Source: Aquimarina sp. BL5
GTDB lineage: Bacteria > Bacteroidota > Bacteroidia > Flavobacteriales > Flavobacteriaceae
NCBI RefSeq assembly: GCF_003443675.1
Contig: NZ_CP031963.1
Location: forward strand, 4,177,501 to 4,241,500
Reading direction: 5' to 3'
DNA: 64,000 bases
In this document: one piece after another, positions 28,988 to 38,469 of the stretch
Layout: the number at the start of each line of letters is the position of its first letter
Position numbering within the stretch: the first letter of the stretch is position 1
Notes under the pieces: generated by a model
The model's database searches: none
The model's input: the letters and a program-made list of their open reading frames with translations, nothing else
What the model was told of the DNA's origin: nothing
Program-made: the position numbers and the translations under genes

Positions 28988-30154
28988 ATGAGAAATGTAA
29001 TACTTTCTATCCTTGGATTATTACTTATTGCTGGAGCTTTATTTGGAGCAAAAAAACTTATTGATAGTAAAACTAGAGTTAAACCAAGATCTGCCAAGGT
29101 GATTAAAACCGTTTTTGTAGACACCATTAAAAATGGGACGGTTCCAATTAAGATTAATGCTAATGGTAATTTAACTGCAAAAAGAAGATTAGAGTTATTT
29201 TCTGAAGTACAAGGTGTATTTAGAGGAGGTGCTAAATTATTTAAGACTGGCCAGCAGTATCAAAAAGGCCAAACATTGATTAGAATTGATGCTTCAGAAT
29301 ATTATGCTTCTGTACAATCTGCTAAAAGTAATTTATATAATTTGATTACTTCTATAATGCCCGATTTACGCTTGGATTATCCTGAGATCTTTGATAAATG
29401 GCAAAACTATCTTTCCAATTTTGATATTAATAAAGTAACACCCGAACTTCCCGAGACTAATTCAGAAAAAGAAAAATATTTTATTACAGGTCGAAATATC
29501 TACACAACATACTATAATGTAAAAAATCTAGAACAACGTTTGTCTAAGTATAGAATTTCTGCACCGTTTTCTGGAGTACTTACAGAAGCTTTAGTTACAG
29601 AAGGAACACTTATTCGTCAAGGACAAAAACTAGGAGAGTTTATAGATACAAGCGCTTATGAGATTGAAGTAGCTATAGGAAAGGAATATTCAGATTTATT
29701 AAAGATAGGAGAATCTGTAGTGCTTTCAGATCTTAATACATCCAAAACATATACAGGTATTGTAACCCGAATAAATGGTAGGGTAGATCAAGCTACACAA
29801 ACTATCACTACTTTTATTGAAGTCAAAGATCCGTCATTAAAAGAAGGAATGTATCTGGAGGCTAACCTGAATGCCAGAAAAGCTGAGAACGCTATAGAGA
29901 TTGATCGTAATTTACTTCAGGATGGAGATAGAATTTTTGTGGTTAGAGATAGTATCTTGGATATGATTGATGTAAACCCTGTTTATTTTTCTGACAAGAA
30001 AGTCATTCTTAAAGGAATTCCAGATGGAGATGTAATCCTAAACAAACCAGTCCCTGGAGCGTATGCCGGAATGCTGGTAAAAATATACAAAAGTAAAGGA
30101 AGAAAATCATCAACTGCTGATAGTAAGATGAGTAATGCTAATTCAAAACAGTAG
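28988..30154 (+). CDS. RND efflux periplasmic adaptor (HlyD/AcrA type)
   Basis: Membrane-fusion protein of a tripartite multidrug pump, 388 aa. I chose ATG 28988; the in-frame TTG at 28982 adds only two residues. A hydrophobic N-terminal anchor spans about 2-22. The barrel-sandwich hybrid begins with INANGNLTAKRRLELFSEVQG and closes with LSKYRISAPFSGVLTEALVTEGTLI. The beta-barrel domain with GRVDQATQTITTFIEV follows. The hairpin is short, which suggests little contact area with the channel. The permease starts 2 bp downstream and TolC follows. Confidence 0.93.
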   Translation: MRNVILSILGLLLIAGALFGAKKLIDSKTRVKPRSAKVIKTVFVDTIKNGTVPIKINANGNLTAKRRLELFSEVQGVFRGGAKLFKTGQQYQKGQTLIRIDASEYYASVQSAKSNLYNLITSIMPDLRLDYPEIFDKWQNYLSNFDINKVTPELPETNSEKEKYFITGRNIYTTYYNVKNLEQRLSKYRISAPFSGVLTEALVTEGTLIRQGQKLGEFIDTSAYEIEVAIGKEYSDLLKIGESVVLSDLNTSKTYTGIVTRINGRVDQATQTITTFIEVKDPSLKEGMYLEANLNARKAENAIEIDRNLLQDGDRIFVVRDSILDMIDVNPVYFSDKKVILKGIPDGDVILNKPVPGAYAGMLVKIYKSKGRKSSTADSKMSNANSKQ

Positions 30155-30156
30155 TT

Positions 30157-33100
30157 ATGCGTAAGATTATTTCTTATTTTATTAGATACCACGTTGCTGT
30201 AGATGTAATTGTCATTGCTTTTATTGCATTTGGAATATTCGGTGCACTCTCGCTCAAGTCATCGTTTTTTCCACTTACAGATTCTAAAAATATCAATATA
30301 AGTGTTGTCTACCCTGGAGCTTCTCCATTAGAGATCGAAGAAGGTATTATACTGAAGGTAGAAGATAACCTTAAAGGTCTGGAAGGAGTAGAACGTGTGA
30401 CTTCAACTTCGAGAGAAAATAGTGGAAATATCAATGTCGAAATCGAAAAAGGAAAAGATATTGACTTTATGTTGCTCGAAGTTAAAAATGCGGTAGATAG
30501 AGTGCCTTCATTTCCTACGGGAATGGAACCTATCGTAACCTCTAAACAGGAAGCGATTAGACCTACGATAGATTTTGCTATAAGTGGTACTGATATACCT
30601 TTGGTTACTTTAAAACAGATTGCTAGGCAGATTGAGAATGATCTTAGAGCAATAGACGGAATCTCTCAGATTACGATTAGTGGATATCCTGATGAAGAAA
30701 TCGAAATCGCGGTAAACGAAAATAATTTGTTAGCCTTCAGTCTTAGTTTTAGTGAAGTGGCCCAAGCAGTAAACCGAGCCAATATATTAACTACGGGAGG
30801 TACTATTAAGACCAATACTGAAGAATACCTTATTCGTGCAAATAACAGATCGTATTACGCGAATGAACTTTCTAACTTGATTATACGTGCAGATGCATCT
30901 GGGCGTACGATAAGACTTAAAGATGTTGCAGAAATTAGAGATCGTTTCTCAGAATCGCCTAATGCGACTTATTTTAATGGAAACCTTTCTGTTAATGTTC
31001 AGATAACAAGTACTAATACAGAAGATCTGATTTCTTCAGCAGAAAAGACCAAAGAATATATAGAGGAATTTAATCAGAAGTATAATAATGTCCAGCTTAA
31101 TGTAATTAGTGATCGTTCTATTACGTTAGTACAGCGTACCAAATTGCTTACGGAAAATGCAATTATCGGGATGATACTTGTACTGGTATTCTTATCGTTG
31201 TTTTTAAATACCCGTTTGGCATTTTGGGTAGCGTTCGGATTACCGATTGCCTTTTTAGGTATGTTTGTATTAGCCGGATATTTTAATGTAACCATTAATG
31301 TATTATCACTCTTTGGGATGATTATTGTAATCGGTATTCTTGTAGATGATGGTATTGTAATTGCCGAAAATATTTATCAGCATTACGAAAAAGGGAAAAG
31401 TCCTATCCAAGCTGCGATTGATGGAACTATGGAGGTAATTCCTCCAATAGTCTCTGCAATTTTGACTACGATAATAGCTTTTGGGATCTTCTTATTTTTA
31501 GATGGCCGTATTGGTGATTTTTTTGGAGAAGTATCCGTAATAGTAATTCTTACTCTTGGAGTGTCATTGATAGAAGCACTAATTATTCTTCCTGCTCATT
31601 TAGCGCATTCTAAAGCTTTGAAGTCTGAGGATAAAAGACCTAAAACAGGGATAGGGAAGTTGTTTTCTAAGCTTCGTTATGTCAATACTTTTGGAGATAA
31701 AATCATGAGATGGCTTCGTGATAATGTGTATAGTCCTACACTTAGTTTTTCACTAAAGAATAAACTTTTTACTTTTTCCATATTTATAGTGATACTGATC
31801 CTTACAATAGGAAGTGTTGGTGGAGGAATTGTAAGAACTGCGTTTTTTCCTCGTATTGCCAGTGATGTCATTTCTATCGACCTTGGTATGCCTAACGGTA
31901 CAAATGAAAAAATAACAGATTCTATTATTTCTATGATAGAAGAAAAAGCTTGGCTTGTTAATAAAGAGCTAAGCGAAGAATTTTTAGTTGGTGAAGATTA
32001 TGAAGGAAAGCAGTTATTCGAAAATGTAATCAGAAGTGTAAACTCATCTTCTAATGCTTCTCTACGTATTAATATGTTACCAGGACAAGAAAGACCAAAT
32101 GAGGTAAACTCTGGTTTGGTTGCGAACCGAATACGAGAAAAAGTGGGTCCTGTTTTTGGGACTGAACGATTAATTTTTGGATCTGGTGGTAATTTTGGAG
32201 GAAGTCCGGTTTCTGTTTCGTTATTAGGAAGTAATATTCAAGAATTAAAAGCGGCAAAAGCAGAGTTTAAAACAGTTCTGGAAAATGATTCTAGGCTGAA
32301 GGATGTTGCAGATAATGATCCTGCGGGTATAAAGGAGATTCGACTAGAACTAAAAGAAAATGCATATGCCCTAGGTCTTAATTTGCAAGACGTAATGTCG
32401 CAGGTAAGAGGAGGGTTTTTTGGAGTTCAGGCGCAACGGTTCCAAAGAGGTCAGGATGAGATACGTGTTTGGGTGCGTTATGATAGAGAAAACAGATCTT
32501 CCATTCTGGATCTCGATAATATGAGAATTTCTACCTCAAACGGCGAAAGGATACCGATCAGTGAGATTGTTGATTATTCAATTGAACGCGGGGATGTATC
32601 AGTTAATCACCTTGATGGAAGAAGAGAGGTTCAGATTTCTGCGGATTTAAAAAACCCTGAGACTACCAGCTCTACGGATGTGTTAGAAGAAATCCGCACG
32701 ATAATTATGCCTGAGATTATTGCTAAATACCCTACAGTAACACCCTCATATGAAGGTCAGAATCGTGAAGCTGGAAAATTTCTTGGGTCTTTAGGTCCTG
32801 TTGGTCTCACTGCATTAGCTTTAATTTATATTACGATTGCATTTACTTTTAGAAGTTATAGCCAACCATTGTTGCTTTTACTTCTTATTCCATTGAGTCT
32901 TCCTGCTGTTGCATTTGGACATTGGATTCACGGATTTCCTATCAATATATTATCACTATTAGGGATTATTGCACTGATTGGTATTATGGTAAACGATGGA
33001 TTGGTGCTCATAGGTAAGTTTAATAGTAACCTACGATCTGGAATGACATTTGACAGCGCTATTTACGAAGCAGGAAAATCTCGTTTTAGAGCAATTTTTC

Positions 33101-33369
33101 TAACTTCTTTAACTACTATCGCAGGATTGGCACCATTAATTTTTGAAGAAAGTCGTCAGGCAAAATTCTTGATCCCCATGGCAATTTCTATAGCATACGG
33201 AATTGGATTTGCTACAGTACTTACCTTGTTAGTATTGCCACTGTTTTTATCGTTTAGTAATAAACTAAAAGTAGGAACTAAGTGGTTGGCCACAGGAAAT
33301 AAAATTACCAAAGAAGAAGTAGAACGTGCTATAAAAGAACAAAAAGAGGAACATGAATTACAAGCATAG
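30157..33369 (+). CDS. RND efflux permease (AcrB/HAE1 family)
   Basis: Proton-driven inner-membrane exporter, 1070 aa, full length. TM4 holds the proton-relay pair Asp397-Asp398 in ILVDDGIVIAEN. In TM10 the equivalent segment is IMVNDGLVLIGKF, with Asn-Asp where AcrB has Lys-Asn (Lys940), so the relay partner differs from E. coli AcrB. Two periplasmic halves and twelve helices are in the expected order. Translational coupling is implied by the 2-bp gap to the adaptor and the 17-bp overlap with the tolC-type gene. The substrate cannot be deduced. Confidence 0.95.
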   Translation: MRKIISYFIRYHVAVDVIVIAFIAFGIFGALSLKSSFFPLTDSKNINISVVYPGASPLEIEEGIILKVEDNLKGLEGVERVTSTSRENSGNINVEIEKGKDIDFMLLEVKNAVDRVPSFPTGMEPIVTSKQEAIRPTIDFAISGTDIPLVTLKQIARQIENDLRAIDGISQITISGYPDEEIEIAVNENNLLAFSLSFSEVAQAVNRANILTTGGTIKTNTEEYLIRANNRSYYANELSNLIIRADASGRTIRLKDVAEIRDRFSESPNATYFNGNLSVNVQITSTNTEDLISSAEKTKEYIEEFNQKYNNVQLNVISDRSITLVQRTKLLTENAIIGMILVLVFLSLFLNTRLAFWVAFGLPIAFLGMFVLAGYFNVTINVLSLFGMIIVIGILVDDGIVIAENIYQHYEKGKSPIQAAIDGTMEVIPPIVSAILTTIIAFGIFLFLDGRIGDFFGEVSVIVILTLGVSLIEALIILPAHLAHSKALKSEDKRPKTGIGKLFSKLRYVNTFGDKIMRWLRDNVYSPTLSFSLKNKLFTFSIFIVILILTIGSVGGGIVRTAFFPRIASDVISIDLGMPNGTNEKITDSIISMIEEKAWLVNKELSEEFLVGEDYEGKQLFENVIRSVNSSSNASLRINMLPGQERPNEVNSGLVANRIREKVGPVFGTERLIFGSGGNFGGSPVSVSLLGSNIQELKAAKAEFKTVLENDSRLKDVADNDPAGIKEIRLELKENAYALGLNLQDVMSQVRGGFFGVQAQRFQRGQDEIRVWVRYDRENRSSILDLDNMRISTSNGERIPISEIVDYSIERGDVSVNHLDGRREVQISADLKNPETTSSTDVLEEIRTIIMPEIIAKYPTVTPSYEGQNREAGKFLGSLGPVGLTALALIYITIAFTFRSYSQPLLLLLLIPLSLPAVAFGHWIHGFPINILSLLGIIALIGIMVNDGLVLIGKFNSNLRSGMTFDSAIYEAGKSRFRAIFLTSLTTIAGLAPLIFEESRQAKFLIPMAISIAYGIGFATVLTLLVLPLFLSFSNKLKVGTKWLATGNKITKEEVERAIKEQKEEHELQA

Positions 33370-34678
33370 ATATATAGCAGGATTACTCTTGCTTTTGTTT
33401 ATGGCTGGCGGCAACGTTTTTGCCCAAAAGCTAACAAAACAAGAAGCTATTCGGTTGACATTAGAAAACAATTACGGAATTCTAATAGCCACCAATAATA
33501 TCGAGGCCGCTAATAATAATAAAGCAATATTAAACTCAGGGTATTTGCCAAGTATAACTGGTACTGCTTCAGCTGTTTATAATAAAGATAATATAGAAGC
33601 CCAGTTTTCTAACGGAGAAACTAACATTTTGGATGGAGCTGAAAGTGACCGTTATAATGCTGCTCTAAATCTTAATTATACATTATTCGATGGGTTAGGA
33701 CGATTTTATAATTATAAAAGATTAAAAGAGCAATATAATCTAACTGAATTACAAACACGTGAAACTATAGAGAATACGATTCTCCAGCTTTTTACTGTTT
33801 ATTTTGAAACTGCTAGGTTGACGGAAAATGATCAAATTTTACGAGAAACTTTACAGATTTCAAGAGAAAGAATTACTCGAGCTAATTATCAGTTTGAGTA
33901 TGGTCAAAATACGAAATTAGAGGTTTTAAATGCCGAGGTCGACGTAGCCAACGACAGTATTAATTTGATTAATACAGAACAACAGCTTATCAACACTAAG
34001 CGAGATTTGAATTTACTTATGAATCAAGACCTGACTAAAAATTTAAAGGTGGATACCACAACTAATTTTATAAGTAGATTACAAATAAATAGTTTTATAG
34101 AAAAATCTATAAAAAATAATGTGAGGATTTTAAGAAATAAGAGTAATGTAAAAATTAATGATTATGATTTAAAAGTTAGTAAATCTGGTTACTTACCGAC
34201 TATTGGCCTGACAGGAACTTATGGTTGGAATAAAAATAATAATAACGCTGCGTCATTTTTGAGCACATTGACCTCTACAGGTCTTTCGGCTACTTTTAAT
34301 CTTACTTGGAATTTATTTGATGGTGGACGAACGATTACCCAAATCAAGAATGCTAGAATAACGTTGGAAAATCAGGAAATTTTACAAAAACAAATAGAAC
34401 AGGAAGTAAAGCGTGACATCGCTAATGCTTTGGGGAATTATGAAAATCGTTTAAAAGTGTATGAGATTCAACAGCAAAATGTTCTTACTAATCAAAACAA
34501 TTTTGATCGATCCAAAGAACGATTTAATCTGGGACAGATTACCTCTATAGAATTTAGACAAGCTCAAATTAACCTTATACAGGCGCAAACTAATAAGACA
34601 TTGGCTAAATACGATGCAAAGCTAGCCGAGTTGCAATTGCTACAACTCACAGGTCAGTTGTTAAATATTGAATTTTAG
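33353..34678 (+). CDS. TolC-family outer-membrane efflux channel
   Basis: Outer-membrane factor of the pump, 441 aa. A signal peptide ends near residue 24 (GGNVFAQ). Two outer-membrane efflux protein (OEP) repeats follow: one with the YTLFDGLGRFYNYKRLKEQYN strand/helix, the second with WNLFDGGRTITQIKNARITLE. This is the usual duplicated architecture. It overlaps the permease gene by 17 bp and is followed 5 bp later by a small cysteine-rich gene. Confidence 0.93.
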   Translation: MNYKHRYIAGLLLLLFMAGGNVFAQKLTKQEAIRLTLENNYGILIATNNIEAANNNKAILNSGYLPSITGTASAVYNKDNIEAQFSNGETNILDGAESDRYNAALNLNYTLFDGLGRFYNYKRLKEQYNLTELQTRETIENTILQLFTVYFETARLTENDQILRETLQISRERITRANYQFEYGQNTKLEVLNAEVDVANDSINLINTEQQLINTKRDLNLLMNQDLTKNLKVDTTTNFISRLQINSFIEKSIKNNVRILRNKSNVKINDYDLKVSKSGYLPTIGLTGTYGWNKNNNNAASFLSTLTSTGLSATFNLTWNLFDGGRTITQIKNARITLENQEILQKQIEQEVKRDIANALGNYENRLKVYEIQQQNVLTNQNNFDRSKERFNLGQITSIEFRQAQINLIQAQTNKTLAKYDAKLAELQLLQLTGQLLNIEF

Positions 34679-34683
34679 TTTAT

Positions 34684-34866
34684 ATGTTCGAACATTTTTT
34701 TCAATGTCCTTATTGTTGGGAAGAGATATCCATGTTATTAGATGTTTCTGTTTCTAATCAAGAATATGTAGAAGATTGTGAAGTCTGTTGTAACCCTATT
34801 ATGGTAAAGCCAAAATTCGAAGATCAGGAACTAGTTTCTTTTGAGGCCTTAAGTATTGAACAATAA
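34684..34866 (+). CDS. CPxCG-motif cysteine-rich small protein
   Basis: A 60-aa protein with CPYC (8-11) and CEVC (38-41), a likely zinc ribbon. It matches the CPxCG-motif cysteine-rich protein family of unknown function. It begins 5 bp after the tolC-type gene, so it is probably the last gene of the pump operon by read-through, with no obvious functional tie. Confidence 0.85.
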   Translation: MFEHFFQCPYCWEEISMLLDVSVSNQEYVEDCEVCCNPIMVKPKFEDQELVSFEALSIEQ

Positions 34867-34886
34867 TTACTTTTGCAACTAGTATA

Positions 34887-34919
34887 AGACCTGACAGGTT
34901 TCCAAAACCTGTCAGGTCT
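34887..34919. repeat. Interspersed palindromic repeat between converging genes
   Basis: A 15-bp perfect stem (AGACCTGACAGGTTT / AAACCTGTCAGGTCT) with a 3-nt loop and no T tail. A partial relative (AAACCTGACAGGCTTT) is at about 37630. The palindrome may terminate both convergent operons, but it looks like a dispersed intergenic repeat of a type I recall as common in Flavobacteria. Confidence 0.65.
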
Positions 34920-34926
34920 AAAATAT

Positions 34927-35985
34927 TTATATATTATTAACTAACCAATCTCCAACTTCACTGGTTTTGTAGGCTTTTTGCTCTCCAGCTAAATCTTCGG
35001 TAACAATCCCTTCGTTTAAAGATCTATCTACAATATTTCTGATAGTTTGTGCTTCTTCGTTAAGCCCAAACGAAGTTTCGAACATCATGGCTGCAGATAA
35101 TACTGTTGCCAATGGGTTAGCAATATCTTTTCCTGCGGCTTGTGGGTATGATCCGTGGATAGGTTCGAATAAAGCTGTTTTTTCTCCAAGAGATGCAGAC
35201 GGCATAAGTCCCATAGATCCAGATATAACAGAAGCCTCATCTGTAAGGATGTCTCCAAATAAATTCTCAGTAATCAAAACATCATAAGAATTAGGCCATT
35301 GAACCAATCGCATTGCTACAGCATCTACGAATTCATAACTTACTTCAACTTCTGGATAGTCTTTTTCCATAGCCTGTACCGTTTCTCTCCATAAACGAGA
35401 AGATTCCAGTACATTGGCTTTATCAACACAGCATAGTTTTTTACTACGCGTCATCGCCATTTCGAATCCTTTTTTCGCTAAGCGAGTAACTTCTGCACGT
35501 GTATAGGTACATGTGTCATAAGCAGTGTTTCCATTATCTTCTCTTCCTCTTTTCCCAAAATAAATACCGCTTGTTAATTCACGAAGAAAAACTAAATCGG
35601 TTCCTTCTATTCGTTCTTGTTTTAACGGAGATTTGTCAATCAATGAAGGAAACGTGAAGGTTGGCCTTACATTGGCAAATAACCCTAACTTCTGACGCAT
35701 TTTCAGCAATCCCTGCTCTGGGCGAACCTTTGCAGAAGGATCATTATCAAATCTAGGATGACCGATTGCTCCAAATAATACCGCATCTGCATTTACACAA
35801 ATTTTGTGAGTTTCATCGGGATAAGGTTCTCCTACAGCATCAATGGCAGCAGCTCCTGTTAATGCGGAGGTCCAATTGATTTTATGCTCATACTTTTTTG
35901 CAACTGCATCGCAAACTTTTACAGCTTGATCTATAACTTCCGGTCCAATACCGTCTCCGGCTAGTAGTGCTATGTTTAATTCCAT
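34927..35985 (-). CDS. leuB: 3-isopropylmalate dehydrogenase
   Basis: NAD-dependent oxidative decarboxylase of leucine synthesis, 352 aa. Motifs include LLAGDGIGPEV at the N-terminus, LRELTSGIYFGKRGRE, the catalytic KANVLESSRLW, and ENLFGDILTDEASVISGSMGLMPSAS for metal and substrate binding. Last of the leu genes on the minus strand, 106 bp after the leuA-like gene with a repeat hairpin in the gap. Confidence 0.97.
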   Translation of the reverse strand: MELNIALLAGDGIGPEVIDQAVKVCDAVAKKYEHKINWTSALTGAAAIDAVGEPYPDETHKICVNADAVLFGAIGHPRFDNDPSAKVRPEQGLLKMRQKLGLFANVRPTFTFPSLIDKSPLKQERIEGTDLVFLRELTSGIYFGKRGREDNGNTAYDTCTYTRAEVTRLAKKGFEMAMTRSKKLCCVDKANVLESSRLWRETVQAMEKDYPEVEVSYEFVDAVAMRLVQWPNSYDVLITENLFGDILTDEASVISGSMGLMPSASLGEKTALFEPIHGSYPQAAGKDIANPLATVLSAAMMFETSFGLNEEAQTIRNIVDRSLNEGIVTEDLAGEQKAYKTSEVGDWLVNNI

Positions 35986-36021
35986 ATAATTTATTTATAC
36001 TCAATAGTTTTATCAAACTGA

Positions 36022-36063
36022 GCTTGTCGAAGTTTATTTTTTTTTGAATTGTCTTCGACAAGC
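36022..36063. repeat. REP-like inverted repeat in the leuA-leuB gap
   Basis: GCTTGTCGAAG (36022-36032) pairs with CTTCGACAAGC (36053-36063) across a 20-nt A/T-rich loop. The motif CTTCGACAAGC belongs to a widely dispersed intergenic repeat type. Whether it terminates or stabilises the mRNA here is unknown. Confidence 0.6.
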
Positions 36064-36091
36064 CCAGACTGCCAATTCAAAAATTTACTTT

Positions 36092-37615
36092 TTATAACTC
36101 AATAATGTTAAGCATTTTTTCTGTTGCCTTAATTGCGGAAACCGTTTGATCAGAATCTAATCCTCTGGTTACAAATTCCTTTTCCTTAGTTTTCCAGGTA
36201 ATTACAGTTTCGCATAGTGCATCAGAATTACTTCCCGGAGGAATCCGAACTGCATAATCAATAAGCTTAGGCAGAGTCTTGTCTTTTTGTTGATATACTT
36301 TACCTAATGCATTCATAAATGCATCATATTGCCCATCACCTTGTGCGTGTTGTTCTATGACTTCATCATCCATTTTGATAGCTAGTGTTGCAGAAGGTTT
36401 TAAACCTTTTGCATGAGTTAAGGCATAGGATTTAATTTTCACCTTGTCTTTATACAATTTGCTATCTAATACATCCGATATGATGTACGGTAAATCTTCC
36501 TGAGTTACGACTTCTTTTTTATCACCGAGTTTAATGATTTTTTGGGTGACTTTTTTAATATCTTCTGGACTTAATTTTAATCCTAATTCCTGAAGGTTTT
36601 TTTCGATATTAGCTTTACCCGAAGTTTTTCCTAAAGCATACTTTCGTTTTCGTCCAAAACGTTCTGGCATCAAATCATTAAAATACAGATTGTGTTTGTT
36701 ATCCCCATCTGCATGGATTCCAGCGGTTTGTGTAAATACGTTGTCACCTACTATAGGTTTGTTAGCAGGGATTTTAAATCCAGAAAAAGTTTCTACAAGC
36801 TTACTAACTTTATACAAGGCAGATTCTTTTACATTAATGCTAACTTCTGGAAGATAATCGTTAATCACTGCTACTACACTTGCCAGAGGAGCATTTCCGG
36901 CACGCTCTCCCATACCATTCATAGTGAGATGTAGGCCATTAACTCCAGCTTTAACTCCTTCGATGGCATTGGCAACTCCTAGATCATAATCGTTATGTGC
37001 GTGAAAGTCGAAATGTAAGTTAGGATATTTATCTCGTAAAGCGGATAAATAAGTATATGCCTCAGAAGGAATAAGAACCCCTAAGGTATCAGGTAACAAA
37101 ATTCTTTTTATTGGTTGTGTTGACAAGAAATCAAGAAATTGATATACATACTCAGAGGAGTTGCGCATACCATTACTCCAGTCTTCTAAATATACATTAG
37201 TGATGATTCCTTCCTGAGTTGCTTGTTTAAAAGTAGCTGCAATGTCTTCAAAATGCTGTTCGGGAGTTTTTTTTAACTGATATGTAAGATGATTTAGAGA
37301 TCCTTTGGTCAGAAGATTCTGAACTTTGGCACCCGTGTCTTTCATCCATTGTAAAGATTTACCACCATCTACGAAGGTTAGTATTTCTACTTGATCAATA
37401 TATCCATTTTCATTAGCCCACTCAATAATATTTTTAACTGCTTCAAACTCACCTTCAGATACACGAGCAGATGCTACTTCGATACGATCTACATTCAATT
37501 CTTCGATAAGAAGACGTGCGATCGTCAGTTTTTCCGAAGCAGAAAACGATATCCCAGAGGTTTGTTCACCATCTCGGAGTGTAGTATCCATGATTTCTAT
37601 TGATCGTTTACTCAT
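36092..37615 (-). CDS. leuA: 2-isopropylmalate synthase / citramalate synthase-type enzyme
   Basis: DRE-TIM metallolyase that condenses acetyl-CoA with a 2-oxoacid, 507 aa. It starts IEIMDTTLRDGEQTSGISFS, with the R-D-G-E-Q catalytic signature. HAHNDYDLGVANAIEGVKAG supplies metal-binding histidines. The last 110 residues are the LeuA allosteric domain, ending CETVITWKTKE. Location with leuCDB supports 2-isopropylmalate synthase. This subgroup resembles citramalate synthases too, so 2-oxoisovalerate versus pyruvate preference is not certain. Confidence 0.85.
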   Translation of the reverse strand: MSKRSIEIMDTTLRDGEQTSGISFSASEKLTIARLLIEELNVDRIEVASARVSEGEFEAVKNIIEWANENGYIDQVEILTFVDGGKSLQWMKDTGAKVQNLLTKGSLNHLTYQLKKTPEQHFEDIAATFKQATQEGIITNVYLEDWSNGMRNSSEYVYQFLDFLSTQPIKRILLPDTLGVLIPSEAYTYLSALRDKYPNLHFDFHAHNDYDLGVANAIEGVKAGVNGLHLTMNGMGERAGNAPLASVVAVINDYLPEVSINVKESALYKVSKLVETFSGFKIPANKPIVGDNVFTQTAGIHADGDNKHNLYFNDLMPERFGRKRKYALGKTSGKANIEKNLQELGLKLSPEDIKKVTQKIIKLGDKKEVVTQEDLPYIISDVLDSKLYKDKVKIKSYALTHAKGLKPSATLAIKMDDEVIEQHAQGDGQYDAFMNALGKVYQQKDKTLPKLIDYAVRIPPGSNSDALCETVITWKTKEKEFVTRGLDSDQTVSAIKATEKMLNIIEL

Positions 37616-37624
37616 ATTTCTTTC

Positions 37625-37760
37625 TTTCTAAAACCTGACAGGCTTTATTATCTTTTGCGTTAAGGATAGAAGTGACATCCTTTTTTATGTCAGTTCGAGT
37701 GTCTCGAACTTGCTTCGGGATCTATCGAGAACAAGTAAAAAAGATATAGCGGATAGCCTG
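37625..37760. repeat. Mosaic of short intergenic repeats in the leuD-leuA gap
   Basis: The gap holds a half copy of the ACCTGACAGG repeat (about 37630), a short inverted pair around GATAGAAGTGACATCC, and a perfect hairpin GTTCGAG-TGT-CTCGAAC (37693-37709) followed by TATCGAGAAC. Such mosaics are characteristic of dispersed non-coding repeats, not gene remnants. Confidence 0.5.
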
Positions 37761-37793
37761 ACCGCCTATGCGGAAACGCTCTAATTTATATCT

Positions 37794-38390
37794 TTAAAAA
37801 GGACGCGTAGTTGCAAATTCCTGAATTTCTGATTTCATTTTGGTCAGATAATCAATATCATCATATCCGTTCAACATGTTCTCTTTTTTGTAGCTATTAA
37901 TATCAAAGGATTCCGACTCGCCAGAAGCTTTGATGGTAATCGTTTGCTGAGGTAAGTTTACTTCAATTTCTGTATTATGATTTGCCTCAATAGCTTTGAA
38001 TATTTTTTCTAAAAATTCAGGACTTACCTGTACTGGTAAAACGCCAATGTTAAGGCAATTTCCTCTGAAGATGTCAGCAAAAAAACTAGAAACCACACAT
38101 CTGAAACCGTAATCATATACTGCCCAAGCTGCGTGTTCACGAGAAGATCCAGATCCAAAATTTTTGCCACCCACAAGGATTTTACCACTGTAGGTTGGGT
38201 TGTTTAATACAAAATCTTCTTTTGGAGTATTATCATTATGATATCTCCAGTCTCTAAAAAGGTTATCTCCAAATCCTTTACGTTCTGTTGCTTTTAGAAA
38301 ACGTGCAGGAATAATCTGATCAGTATCTACATTTTCTATGGGTAATGGTACTGCTGAAGAAGTTAGTATGTTAAATTTATCGTATGCCAT
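37794..38390 (-). CDS. leuD: 3-isopropylmalate dehydratase small subunit
   Basis: Swivelling domain of isopropylmalate isomerase, 198 aa. Motifs are NVDTDQIIPARFLK near the N-terminus and GKNFGSGSSREHAAWA at about 74-90, which shapes the substrate pocket. It forms the enzyme with LeuC, encoded 79 bp upstream. Confidence 0.97.
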   Translation of the reverse strand: MAYDKFNILTSSAVPLPIENVDTDQIIPARFLKATERKGFGDNLFRDWRYHNDNTPKEDFVLNNPTYSGKILVGGKNFGSGSSREHAAWAVYDYGFRCVVSSFFADIFRGNCLNIGVLPVQVSPEFLEKIFKAIEANHNTEIEVNLPQQTITIKASGESESFDINSYKKENMLNGYDDIDYLTKMKSEIQEFATTRPF

Positions 38391-38469
38391 TTTATAAGTA
38401 TGAATTACGAATTACGATTTACCAATATGTTTAATACACCTGAAAATTGTAAATTCGGGATTATTTTTT

